NCBI GenBank assembly: GCA_001599595.1
Contig: BCHH01000004.1
Location: 1,611,824 to 1,675,823 of the forward strand
From: Beverwykella pulmonaria
Lineage: Eukaryota > Ascomycota > Dothideomycetes > Pleosporales > Melanommataceae
Reading direction: 5' to 3'
Length of the DNA stretch: 64,000 bases
A program made the position numbers and the translations under genes. Positions 21,999 through 33,038 of this stretch are shown in pieces. The number at the start of each line of letters is the position of its first letter. Within the stretch, counting starts at the first letter, position 1. Below the pieces are notes generated by a model. It searched no databases. It saw only the letters and a program-made list of their open reading frames with translations, and was not told the origin of the DNA.

Positions 21999-24883
21999 AT
22001 GCGTCTGCTCCGGCTCCAGGACGATGGGGAATACAGCCTGGTCAGCTTTGATGACAAGGCTGTGCCCCCATATGCTATTCTCTCGCATACGTGGGGAAAA
22101 GAGACTGAAGAGGTCAACTTCCAGGACATACAGAATGGCACCGGCAGAGACAAGAAGGGGTACGACAAGATTAGATTCTGCGGGAATCGGGCTAGTGTTG
22201 ATAAGCTCCCCCTTTTCTGGATAGACACCTGCTGTATCGACAAATCTGGATCGGCCGAGGAGGCGAAATCCATCAACTCCATGTACAAATGGTACCATCA
22301 AGCAGCGAAGTGCTATGTCTACTTAGCGGATGTCAGCGCCGAAGCGTCAAACCAACGCGTCGACCCTCCAGCAATTCCGTTCGAGCCAGCACTGAGTCGG
22401 AGTAGGTGGTTTACCCGCGGATGGACACTCCAAGAGCTTCTTGCTCCACCAATAGTCGAATTTTTTGATTCTGATGGTAGATTACTGGGCGACAAAAGAT
22501 CTCTGGAAGCGCTTATACACGATATCACGGGGATTCCGATACGCGCACTCCAGGGAAGTCCAATGTCTGAGTTCAGTATCCCAGAGCGCATATCATGGGC
22601 GGCTAAGCGCCAGACGACCGTAGAGGAGGATCAAGTATACTGCCTGTTGGGCATCTTCGAAGTTTTCATGCCGGTAATATATGGCGAAGGGTTGGATTAC
22701 GCATTCAGACGATTACGCAAGGAAATCTCTGCATGTAAGTGCCCACGACATTGCGAAGGACTAGGGGGAATCTGACCAAAAGACCGAAAGACGCCCCCAG
22801 CCTCTGTGCGCCTCCTGAGTCGAACGAAACAGATGATTGTATGGCCAATCTTGCTGCCACGGATCAAAAACACTTCCTTGAGCAAATGCTGCGTCGCTCT
22901 AAATCCTCTTGTTTCTGGATCTTCCGCAAAAGCCCTTTTACCACCTGGTATAATGCCAAACGACCATCCCTTCTTTCCATTACTGGGGGGCCGGGTTGCG
23001 GTAAGACGACTCTAGCAGCCAATATCATCAATTCGATCTGCCAACGCCACGACCGTTTGAAAGAGGAAGGCTACGAGAGAGAAACGATAAGTATTGTGCT
23101 ATCCTTCTTTTTCCGAGACTCTAACCAGGAATCCGAGAAGGCTGGTCTCGCTGCGTTGAGGACGTTGACCAGTCAGTTGGTGCTTCAAGAGCCCTGCATT
23201 CTCCCTATTCTCCTGGAACGACATAGAAGGCTGTCTGCTAAGGGCGCCTTCGAATGGTCGTGGAAAACTCTATCGGATCTACTAAGCGAGATGTTGGAGC
23301 GGATTCCATCGAGTTCGGGGGTGTTTATAATCCTCGATGGCATTGATGAATGCGCCAAAGAGTCGCGGTATTTGCTCTTAGAGTGGGTCAAAACGCTTGT
23401 TGACGAAACCCTCCCCTCCAACTGGCGAACCGCAGAAACAGCTCTACGAGTCATCGTAACATACAGACGCGACCCCGATATACACGATCATCTCTATGAA
23501 TTTCCGACACTCGCCGTAAGCGATGCGGACACCGAAAGCGACATTCAGACGCTCATTCATAAACGGATGGAGAAGTTCACGCGGCGTCGCCACTTAGACC
23601 CCCTGGTGGCGCAGAATATTGTTCGATACCTGGAGTCAAACGCTCAAGGGATGTTTCTGTGGGTTGTTCTCATCATGGAAGAGCTAGAACGTCGGGACCA
23701 ACGCCTCACCAACGAAGCGATCTTGTACAAGCTTACGAGTGTACCGCCGTCTCTGAACGATACCTATAGGGCAATCCTGCAAAGTATCCCTCCAACGCGA
23801 AAAGAGGACATGTGGAGAATCCTCCGTTGGCTGCTCTTTGGATCCCGTGGTCTCACGCTCGCCGAACTGGAGGTCGCATTATGTTTGGAAACCGGCGTCT
23901 CGAGCTGGTATGGATTTGCTGAAGACGTCAAGTTTCTTTGTGGACCTCTCATCCGGATTGATGGCCCGCAGCATGAAGTCAACTTTGTGCATGAAACGGC
24001 TCGCGGATTCCTGGAGGCCTTCGCTCAGAACTCACCTTCTGAGGACGTTTCGGGAATCGCTATGACGCCCGCTGCAGCCAATAATCATTTGGCGGAGATA
24101 TGCATTCAATATATGCTCAACAACCCTGCCTTCGCGCAGCTTCATAGGCTCCTCAGAAGAAAATATTCTTTAGAAGCCTACACCCAGGAATGTCTCGATT
24201 TCCTACGACAGCATCCCTTCACCCCCTATGCAGTGGAAAGCTGGGCTTTCCACACACAAGCAGCACTGACGCCATCCCCTGCTTTGCTCGATCATGCTTG
24301 CAGACTAGTATCCTTGTCGGACCACGGAACCAGCCTCTTTGTTCTGGAATTTCTCAGAAGGCATGCGTGGCGTGCGTGTTGGACTGTGCTAGATCAACCC
24401 ACGCCGCTGCACCTTGCAGCATCCTTCAACTTGTCCTGCGTCATAGAGCTTCTAATCTCCGCCAGCGACGATTCCGTAGACGTTGAATGCAGCATGCAGG
24501 ATACACCCTTGATATGGGCTTCAGAAATGGGAAGTACAGAGTGTGTGAAGATGCTGCTTGAAGCTGGCGCCGATCCGAACCATTATGAAGTCGATGGTTG
24601 GTCTGCCCTGCACTGGGCGGCAAGGAATGGACATACAGATATAGCATCATTGCTCATGGAAAAAGGTGCGAGGGTGATGCATACGGATAGCGGAGGGTAT
24701 ACACCGTTGGACTGGGCATTAGACAGAGGGTTCACGAGTGTCGCCGATGCCATCCGCGAGCAGATGGACAAGCAAAAGTCCGAACAGCGAAACAGGTCTT
24801 TGGACAAGAGAGAAGAGGAAAGGAAGGAAATCAGTGCACAAATCGTCCAGAACGCGTGGCGACTATGGGATTCTAGGCCGTAA
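21999..24883 (+). CDS. HET-NACHT-ankyrin receptor (heterokaryon-incompatibility/NLR type)
   Basis: Join(21999-22734, 22791-24883), 942 aa, with one 56-bp intron (GTAAGT). The start MRLLRLQDDGEYSL is the usual beginning of fungal HET-NLR proteins. The HET domain spans about 1-230 with YAILSHTWG (25-33), FWIDTCCIDKSGSAEEAKSI and SRWFTRGWTLQELLAP. The NACHT domain has a P-loop GGPGCGKTT (K317) and Walker B FIILDGIDE (D428, D431, E432). Ankyrin repeats run from about 780 to 910 (TPLHLAASFN, TPLIWASEMGSTECVKMLLE, SALHWAARNGHTDIASLLME, TPLDWALDRG). Such proteins sense non-self and trigger cell death when hyphae fuse; the NACHT domain oligomerises and the repeats bind the ligand. The frame is intact. 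The gene sits between two 244-bp inverted repeats. Confidence 0.92.
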
Positions 24884-25592
24884 GATATTTGGTGATATCT
24901 ATCTATTTCGGACTGTTGGTCTCGTTGGGTAGCTGTTGTTTCCCAGCTTACAGGCTCTCAAACATTTTATTTTCCGCGCGACTGAATTGTTTAGCTCTGT
25001 TTATATCTTAACACGGGTAGGAACGAGGCATCGAGGAAAAGGATTACGGGAAGACTCTCATGTGACCTTGCCTTCTCAATTTGCTCAGAGCTATTACGTT
25101 CTTTATCGTTGACTCGTGCGAGTGATTCCCATGCAAGTCTTCTCGAGAAGTCGCCTCGTGTCGGTAAATAGTGCGTCCTAGATGGTAAATGGAGCACCTG
25201 CAGCGTAATCACACAACCGTCTATCTCTAATCCCTAGTGGGGCAATCTTGAGAGCGGGTTATCAAGCGGCGGACGAGAGTGGAGACGTGATCGGAAAACA
25301 GGACAATGGCAAAGAGGAGAGCAACTACGAGTTTCGGGATGATGCCGCCTCACAAGCCGGGAGGTGTAATTCAACTTTCCAATGTTCGATACTATGAAAA
25401 CGAGTGGCCTGGTGGATGCCTGCAACACAGTACACAAAGACTACCACGGATGTTGTATCCGATTCAATGGTAAAGCGTGAGCGGGGATTGTGGACGAGAA
25501 TCCGAACTCCATCGCCGACTCGTGGAGTTAAGAGCGACTTCGAATTGATCTGCCCTCAGGAACGGATGGCGATCCGAGAGAAACTGCTCGTA
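24884..25592. other. non-coding stretch inside the inverted-repeat segment
   Basis: 3' flank of the HET-NACHT-ANK gene up to the right inverted repeat. Short open frames only; nothing recognised. Confidence 0.5.
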
Positions 25593-25836
25593 CTTCCTGC
25601 GAAAACGAATGCGGCGTAACTAGTCTGATCTGCTCTTAATTAAACTACAAAGAATACTAGTATAGATCTCGAGTTCGAGCATAGAGCACTTTAAGGCTTC
25701 CTTTTGCAGACATGTAGAGGTATGTTCTAGAAGCTTATTTGTAAGCAGGATACGGCTGTAGCAGGTACTTCAGGGGTACGCGATCTTGCCACCGCTAGCA
25801 GGGAGGACGGCCGAGCCGCACTGGCACAGACCTTGT
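25593..25836 (-). repeat. right 244-bp inverted repeat flanking the HET-NACHT-ANK locus
   Basis: Reverse complement of 20751-20994 with about five mismatches, mostly transitions. The outer end is CAGACCTTGT; no matching target duplication could be identified outside it. Confidence 0.9.
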
Positions 25837-26112
25837 TGAGGTGGCGAATTCTGTAGGTGTTTTTGGAGTGTTAAGTTAGTCGAATGGAGGCATGGCCAAG
25901 GGTGTGGGGACCGCAAAGGCTGCGGAACTGAGGTTGGCCTGTCCGCCAAGCTTCTGCACAGCCACAGGCGTAACAGTCATCACAAATAAATTACACCGCA
26001 ATGATTACGTAGGTGCGGGATTGTTTTGCACTAGCTGAGATTGGTAATTGCTTTAATTAGAAGTACTAATTAGGGGTACCATCTTATATCTTATATCTTC
26101 TTTCTTATATAT

Positions 26113-26164
26113 GAATTTGCTTGACCTAACTCCCGCTAGCGCGGGAGTTAGGTCAAGCAAATTC
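26113..26164. repeat. perfect 24-bp inverted repeat with 4-nt loop
   Basis: Arms 26113-26136 (GAATTTGCTTGACCTAACTC continuing CCGC) and 26141-26164 are exact reverse complements separated by TAGC. Confidence 0.95.
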
Positions 26165-26169
26165 ACTCT

Positions 26170-26189
26170 GGCGGTCCGTCAGGACCGCC
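26170..26189. repeat. second short hairpin (8-bp stem, 4-nt loop)
   Basis: GGCGGTCC-GTCA-GGACCGCC, six bases after the 24-bp hairpin. Confidence 0.85.
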
Positions 26190-26561
26190 GCTTTCTCCTA
26201 CTACCCATTTTTTACGTTTTTACCTTTTCTAGCCGTCGTCGTCGTCGTCCAAAGTATGCACTTTTCGTCCGTGCCCACCAATCGGGTCTGTGCGAAGGCC
26301 CGTCAGCTCCATAACGGAGAAACCGTTTTTCCGTTTTAATTGTCTCCCCCTTTTTTCTCTACTGCAACCATCCGTTTTCCCTACCTCTTTGTTTGTTAAC
26401 ATGCTGTTATACGAGGTGAACACTTACTGAGTCCGGTCCGTACTAAGGCGGTGCGTAAGCGTAGGTGTCGTAGGATTATTCTGTGAGGTTCGAAGACGAT
26501 GATATAAGACAAAGGGGTGGTAAATCCAATCAATAAATTGACTAACTAACTTGCTGTATCA

Positions 26562-26856
26562 NNNNNNNNNNNNNNNNNNNNNNNNNNNNNNNNNNNNNNN
26601 NNNNNNNNNNNNNNNNNNNNNNNNNNNNNNNNNNNNNNNNNNNNNNNNNNNNNNNNNNNNNNNNNNNNNNNNNNNNNNNNNNNNNNNNNNNNNNNNNNNN
26701 NNNNNNNNNNNNNNNNNNNNNNNNNNNNNNNNNNNNNNNNNNNNNNNNNNNNNNNNNNNNNNNNNNNNNNNNNNNNNNNNNNNNNNNNNNNNNNNNNNNN
26801 NNNNNNNNNNNNNNNNNNNNNNNNNNNNNNNNNNNNNNNNNNNNNNNNNNNNNNNN
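26562..26856. other. assembly gap (295 N)
   Basis: Run of undetermined bases inside the retroelement-like stretch. Frames through it are meaningless. Confidence 0.99.
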
Positions 26857-27050
26857 ATTCTCCCGAGTTTCCTCTTCCTTGGCGGGATATCTTCTGTCAC
26901 GTGCCTCGCTTACCTGCGCGAATCCTCGCTGTTCCTTTGCGCCCGCCTGCGCGCCGTACTGCGCCCGTTGACAGGGTTTTGGTTGTTCGTTGGCGGGGTT
27001 GGTTCCTCATCTACAACCCGTATCCGTGCAGCTTCTTCGAACCGTAACAC

Positions 27051-27930
27051 ATGCCACGACGTGGTTCTCGGCAGCAGCAGCGTGAGCAAGCTATTAATCC
27101 TCCTGACTTTTCACTAGCTATTAGCCATCCCTCTTCCGCCATTTTACGCCATTTACTGCATGCAGTCTGTACTTATTACTTTAGACCTGTAACTTCTGCT
27201 AATTACTATTAGACAAGCTACCGCCGCCGCCTACGTTAGTCCTCTACTTCTGCGCTGCCCAAAGGTTTTGTTATAGAAGGCAGCCTTCTATACCTCACAC
27301 TCTTAATCCTATACCTGTCCTTTCCCCCCTTTTTTGCCTTTGCTTACGCCTATTAGTCCTGTTGTCGCCGTCCGCGTATCTCTTCTGCGTCTAATATGAC
27401 TGCTCCCCTAGCGCAGCGCCCCTATATTAATGCTCCACTAACTCCTGCCGTACTGCAAGAGCTACAGGATTAGCAAGCATAGTAAGAACAGCAAGCACAG
27501 CAGGAACAGCAAGCACACAGGAACAGCAAGCACACAGGAACAGCAAGCACACAGGAACAGCAACATGCTCCCGTGAGTAGACCGCACGGTGCAGACCCCG
27601 CCTACTATGCCTAATTTATGGTCACAACGTTTACCAGAGACGCCGCTAGACGGCGATTACTATGATATCAGATCACTTCGGCGTACCTCCTGCATCTGCT
27701 GCGGAGCCTTCTTCTGGATCAATAAGCGGGCGGCTGGCTCAACGCGGGCTGCTCCCCGCTATATAACATGCTGCTCAAACAGCGCCGTAGACCTGCCCGA
27801 ATTCAAGCCGCTGCCCTGCTATCTCTTCAACCTTGCACAGGGCAACAGGCATGAATTGCGATTTTCGGAACCTGCAGGCGTACAGTTCCGATTTTACCTT
27901 TATCTCTTAGATGTTATACTCTAAGTATCT
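27051..27930 (+). mobile_element. retroelement remnant with gag-like reading frame, mutated
   Basis: Non-continuous coding traces follow the gap. MPRRGSRQQQREQAINPPDF starts at 27051, and MTAPLAQRPYINAPLTPAVL starts at 27396 and runs into a Q-rich stretch. In that stretch the codons read GAT TAG CAA GCA TAG TAA GAA CAG CAA, where the repeat pattern predicts CAG/CAA at the three stops. This is a RIP-type signature. No reverse transcriptase or integrase region remains and no LTR pair was found, so the element class is uncertain. Confidence 0.45.
27485..27563. repeat. 17-bp tandem repeat encoding Gln-rich sequence
   Basis: About three direct copies of ACACAGGAACAGCAAGC preceded by diverged 18-bp versions (AGCAGGAACAGCAAGCAC). 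The shift from 18 to 17 bp breaks the reading frame. Confidence 0.8.
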
Positions 27931-28641
27931 TCATTTTCCTGTTTTTCCTCTTCTTAACGTCCAATCCCTGCCAAAATCCAGCCTGCTGGCCCTAGGAATG
28001 GCATCTTTTATAAATTTGCGCGCGACAGCAGGCACAAGGCTAATCATGACTTGCTAACATTAGAGTGGGGGGTTCTGAGGGTCAGACAAGACCCTTTTAC
28101 AAGAATTTAGAGTGGTAATGGCATGGCGGTCGTGCTGTAGGGAAGAAAGCCTAATACGCTACAGAAGGAGGCTCTTTGCAAATTAAGTCCAAAGGCAACA
28201 ATGCAAACGTAATTTAGAAGTGGGAAGCATCCCAAATATTCCAAATTAGCTATAGTACACGACTTATAAAGAAATACAGCAAAGCTCAATGTGCGCGCAG
28301 AGTTATAGTCGCTTAAAGTCGAAGTACCCCTCGTATTTTCCGGCACGGCACCACGCAGGGGGGACGCTAGTCGTACATGTTGGACATCCCCTTATTAGAT
28401 CTCCCTGCTTGTTTCTTCGTCAGATCATCCACCGTTTGTTACAAAAACCAAAAAAAAAGGGAAAAAAAGAAAAGAAAAGTCGCATCTCTAGCCAAGTATG
28501 ATACACTTCAAAAATTTGTCTATGGCTCCGTCGACAGCTTCGACAAGCGTAAGACCTTTTCCCATTGAACAAAACTCGATCAAGGGAGCGAACAGTCAAT
28601 CGATTGCCCACTCGTATCTCGAGAAACACCATAACACCGTT
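27931..28641. other. intergenic, end of repeat-rich stretch
   Basis: No gene recognised. An A-rich run at 28446-28478 lies near the 3' end of the next minus-strand gene. Confidence 0.5.
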
Positions 28642-30025
28642 TTAGTACCTGGGATACGGAAGGCCACCGCCCATAGCCTCTCTCGCAGCACCTTTCAGAT
28701 CGGCATAGCGTTCATAGAGGTCCGGATAATTGAAGAGAGCATCTACGATGGGCAATGGGATATCGCAGACGGTCTTCTCCCATTGCTTGACTCGCATACA
28801 GGCTGTCTTGATGAGAGCCTCCATCGCATCAAGTGCCCCCTTGCAGACAGAATGGGAGAAGTTTTCATCGTAGATGCCATGAGGGTGTTCTGGAGTCTGT
28901 GTATAAGGATTGATGAGGGGCGGCCAGTCATAGTTGGCACGAGACGGGGATGGTGGGTTTGCTGGGAGAACAATAGCATCGCCGTTTGAACGCTTGCCGT
29001 TCTGATAGAACTGGTTCCATGTGTTGATAAAGACAGGGTGGAACGGGTTGGCTGGAATACGGTCACGGGTGTTACCGCGATCTTGTTGTCCACGACGGAA
29101 AGCGAACTCCTGAACGGCCGACTCCTCGGGGATAGCGTACATGCTGAGGCCGCTTGTTGTTAGTGTGGGATGCAAGAGGCCTCCAGGACTACGGCCAAAG
29201 GCATTGGCGGTAGTTGAATGGGAAGAACGACGAGTAGGTGTGCCATACGACATCTGAGAACCTTGGCTGACAAAAGACTCTCCACGTCGAAAGGTCTGGC
29301 GGGATTCGTATGCCACACAAGCACCTTGGCTAGTCAACGAGTCCCGGCGGGTGAGTTGCTGAGCGAGCTTCACCGGAGAACCGTATTTGCTTCTGAGGTC
29401 TTGACTGCCACAGTAGACATGTTGGTTCATCTGAGGAGAGACATACAAGTTGCCTGGAGCTCCCTGATTGCCGTTGCGATTTTCTGGCGAGCCGTATGCA
29501 GTACCAAAGCTCTGAATGCCGCGAGGGGTAGAGCGAACCTTCTCTGGGGATCCGTATGGGGTTACCTTGACGTTTTGTCACTCAATACTATCGTCGCAGG
29601 TATATGGTACTCACATGGGTTTTAAGAGCAGCTTGCATCTCAGTCTGGCTGCCTACTCGAAAGGGTGAAGCTGCCGCGTTGAGAACGCTGCTGGAATCAT
29701 AGTTGGCCTTTCCGTTGACCGTATCGTTCGAAGAGACAGATGGCTCGGGCGATGGTGGTGAGTGAGTACCCTCACGGCTGACCTGGAAGGGGATGCCGTT
29801 CGAAGGCGTAGCTTTCGTGTCGTTGACACGGCTATATGCGTCGCAATTCTCATGTGCACTCGAGGGACCACCATCATGGAGTGCATTACCCTGATGGACT
29901 TCCATGCCGTTGAGGCTTGCTTGCATCTTGCTTGGGGTAGACTGAGATTGTTAGCTAGTCTGCAAACTATGGCGCGAGCGACTGATGTAGAGCGAGATGC
30001 TACCAACCTTCCACAGGCTTGACAT
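28642..30025 (-). CDS. YGSP-repeat protein, mostly disordered, function unknown
   Basis: Complement of join(28642-29565, 29615-29926, 30008-30025), 417 aa. Introns are 49 and 81 bp, both phase 0. The first exon is only MSSLWK; the ATG at 29926 is an alternative start without it. The first ~110 residues are Ser/Pro/Asn-rich. The middle carries spaced copies of a short motif: TPYGSPEK, AYGSPENR, LYVSPQMN, KYGSPVKL, SYGTPTRR. The C-terminal ~150 residues look folded and conserved (NPFHPVFINTWNQFYQNGKR, DAMEALIKTACMRVKQWEKT, FNYPDLYERYADLKGAAREA). No known domain recognised. YGSP-type motifs could be docking or phosphorylation sites, but that is a guess. Confidence 0.7.
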
Positions 30026-31852
30026 GTTTGCTTACGAACTCCTATCGAGACAATACTCTAAGCGCCAGCACACGGAAATGACACGGGCGAGGGTGGAGAG
30101 TGGAAAAGGGCAGCGCGGGCGAGAGAGGCGGACACGGATGACACTGTTGTGTTGATGTTGTTGTTGTTGTAGAGCGTGAAGGGAAGCAGAGGAGGGCGGT
30201 CGCAGTCAAATAGAAACACAGAAACAAGGTTGCTAAGCCGACGACGACGGCAGCGCGTCGCGCCGACAAACCCAAACATGGAGTCTGGGGCGGCATGGCG
30301 CGGTGGTGAAAGTGGTGAGCATAGTAATGAGTGAAAGGAGAGGTCGGGTGATGGGGGGTTTCATTGCAATTGCGCCTACACTTGGTGGACGTGGCTTCTA
30401 TACTTGCCTCCATTCAGTGAGGGAAAGAGACGGAAAGAAGGAAGGCACAGCGTGGGCGAAGAAGGCACAAGAATTGTGTGCTGTTCTCCAGATTATGGCG
30501 AGGAAAAGAGAACGTGGAGAGACACTTGAGAAAGGAAAAGTCGAAGCATAGTTCTATAGCCTTGACTGCTGGCACGCCGCTACTCTAAAGTTGCTCTACA
30601 AGATACGACATCAAAATTACTGTATCTGGCCGATCTTAGATACTGCCAAAAGAAAGGTTCAACATCACATATGCGAACACTTGCATGCACTAGCAAAGTC
30701 TTAGGGAGAGAGAACTGGCGTTTGACGGACGGCTGCAGCTCCCGAATCACAGCAGCAAGATAAAAGATGTCCTTACAGATTAAGAGATTACTTTATACTA
30801 TCCTCACCCAAGTCTAGGCATATCTAGTGGGTAATTTTTTTCCACGAGAAGAAGAGCTTCATCCGGTATACGAGTTTGATCGGGAAGGGCTAGCAAATTG
30901 TCTCGTTGTTTCTGCGGGATTCTTTCGAAATAGAAACGCACGTGCACTCCAGTGGATTTGGCATGCTCCTTGGTAGGTAGTGGAGCGTATACTGGAGGAT
31001 TCGACTTTAGTTCTGTTCGCTAGCGGCCGATTTTGCGCATTGGTGGTTTTCCCTGCGTAGTATTATGATGTTGAAGAAGACGGTACGAGTATTGGTTTCT
31101 TCGTTGCATGTCTTGAGGAACGATATACTTACCTTCAGGTGGCGTCTGATATGCCTGGGGTATCATCATCTTCTGGTGGAGTGGTGTTCTGGAATCTGCC
31201 AATACTCTCTGTGGCCACTAGTCCCTGTGATTAAAGTGCCTTTTGTATGTTGGACGGGTCATTCCCTAGTGTTGTTTATGTGTTGACTCAAGCGGAATTC
31301 TGCTCACACCTCTTTCGCCTACAAATACAATTGCCGAACGTTCAGAAATTATTCTAAGTTTAAGGAAAGTTTCTACATGCCCTTCACTCTGAAAATCAGC
31401 ATTCTCAAGATTTCATGATAGAAGAATGCTATCTTTCGTGGAAAAGCTTGTAGGGTCAGCGTTCAGGCTAGAGTACCGTGTGGACCCTCCAACCGGGAAA
31501 ACCGATTGCAGTTCCTGGTTTGCATGATTCAGATCAATTTGTAGCGAAGAGAAAACACAACGCTGGAAGATGGTCAATTAGAACGTTAACGCCCGCTTTT
31601 CATGCGGAGAAGACAATATTTTCACAGCGGATGCGCATGCAAAACTTCTAAGATGACGGTTGGCTAGTGTTGAAGCGGAACTATTTAATTGTTGGCATGA
31701 ATAATGGTGAAAGGTATATTCGCTAGGACGTATGCATTAACCGTTGCTGGGTTAGCCTGGGATATGATGTGGAGTAAGACGACTAGGCAACACTACAGTC
31801 GCTCCTCCTTCTTCATTCTACACTCTACACCTTGATACCTGACACAGAAATC
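30026..31852. other. intergenic, 1.8 kb
   Basis: Upstream region of the YGSP-repeat gene and the F-box gene. No gene, hairpin or repeat recognised. Confidence 0.5.
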
Positions 31853-32707
31853 ATGCCTTCAGCTTGTACCCGGGTACTCGAAACCCCCGAGTTGCTCGAA
31901 GCCGTCCTAACTCAGCTTACGGAGAAAGATCTACTTCTCGCACAGCGCATATCGCGACGCTTTCAGAGTACGATAAAATCCTCTCCAAGCCTCCAACGAG
32001 CACTCTACTTCAGAGCAGCAACATCCAATGATCCGAAAGTATGGATCATCAACCCGATCTTGTGTGGGGTATTCGTGCCATGGTTCGTTCTTAATGCACG
32101 TCCGCAAAGCATGAATACCATTAAACTCATGGGTTGGACACGCGACGACAAGAAAAGAAAAGCCTTCCTCTATGAACACGCGAGTTGGCGCAAGATGCTG
32201 CCGATTCAGCCTCCACCAAAGAAGCTTTCGATCGTAGAGTTCTGTTTTGGACAACGCGGAGCTGATGCACGCGACGCTGAAGTCTCATTTGAAGGCTCCC
32301 AAGGCGTGACTATGGGTGCAATATACGATATCACAGAGGCTTTTGTTCGCACTAAAGATTTTGGCGATTTCGGGCTCTCGATCCTAGACTCAGAAACGGG
32401 CCCGCAGGCTAGCCTCTATCTCCAGTTTACTATGCAGCGTTGCTCCAAGGAGGATTATTCTTCGAGGCCCAATCTGAGGTCACAAGCCGCCACCCCCGAT
32501 GCCCATTCGGATCTGCGGTTCGTGACACGAGAGGGAAACGGGGGAAAAAAGGGAGAACGCCCTAATAGACTCTATAGGCGTAGTCTCCGTATGGACTGGA
32601 CAACTGACTTGACCTTAGAAAGAGGTGGTGTCGACAGCTATGAGTTTCTGAAGTGGCAAATAGAGCAGGATCGGTACTCTCGGACGTCCGGCAAGACTAA
32701 GAGTTAG
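31853..32707 (+). CDS. F-box domain protein
   Basis: Intronless, 284 aa. The start is the ATG at 31853. An F-box-like motif covers residues ~8-45 (LETPELLEAVLTQLTEKDLL, then LAQRISRRFQSTIKSSPSLQ). F-box motifs bind Skp1 in SCF ubiquitin ligases, and the remaining residues should recognise the target. The C-terminal part has no repeats (no WD40 or LRR) and ends in a basic, polar tail with WTTDLTLERG and SYEFLKWQIEQDRY. This form, a short N-terminal F-box with an unassigned ~240-residue body, is common and lineage-expanded in Pleosporales. Target unknown. Confidence 0.8.
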   Translation: MPSACTRVLETPELLEAVLTQLTEKDLLLAQRISRRFQSTIKSSPSLQRALYFRAATSNDPKVWIINPILCGVFVPWFVLNARPQSMNTIKLMGWTRDDKKRKAFLYEHASWRKMLPIQPPPKKLSIVEFCFGQRGADARDAEVSFEGSQGVTMGAIYDITEAFVRTKDFGDFGLSILDSETGPQASLYLQFTMQRCSKEDYSSRPNLRSQAATPDAHSDLRFVTREGNGGKKGERPNRLYRRSLRMDWTTDLTLERGGVDSYEFLKWQIEQDRYSRTSGKTKS

Positions 32708-33038
32708 ATGCCGAGTCAGCTTGTGCTCTTTTTATATGAATAAACGAGTCTCGATCAATGGAGGGCTTTGTTGTTGATTTGAGAGAGAGCCTTGTCATTT
32801 ATCTTGCTCAGATCCGAGACATTCTCAACAGAACAGGCTAAAAATGGCCGAAATGAGCACCCATGCCTCGAACTACTCTATGTCTCCGCTGTCTCACTTA
32901 TTCTTCCTTGATAATCTCATTATGTGGGAAATAGAATAATGTGAGACCAAGAGACAATGTTATTGAGTCAAGTCTTGAATAGTTTAGAGGCGTACGTCAC
33001 TGAGATACTTAAAATGAGACAGATAATCAGACCTAGAA
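32708..33038. other. intergenic
   Basis: 3' flank of the F-box gene. Nothing recognised. Confidence 0.5.

Noticed and set aside
26551..27117. Open frames running through the N gap
   Set aside because: Undetermined bases translate as X; not evidence of coding.
28498..28989. 163-codon plus-strand frame
   Set aside because: Antisense to the C-terminal exon of the YGSP-repeat gene, which has a coherent splice model.
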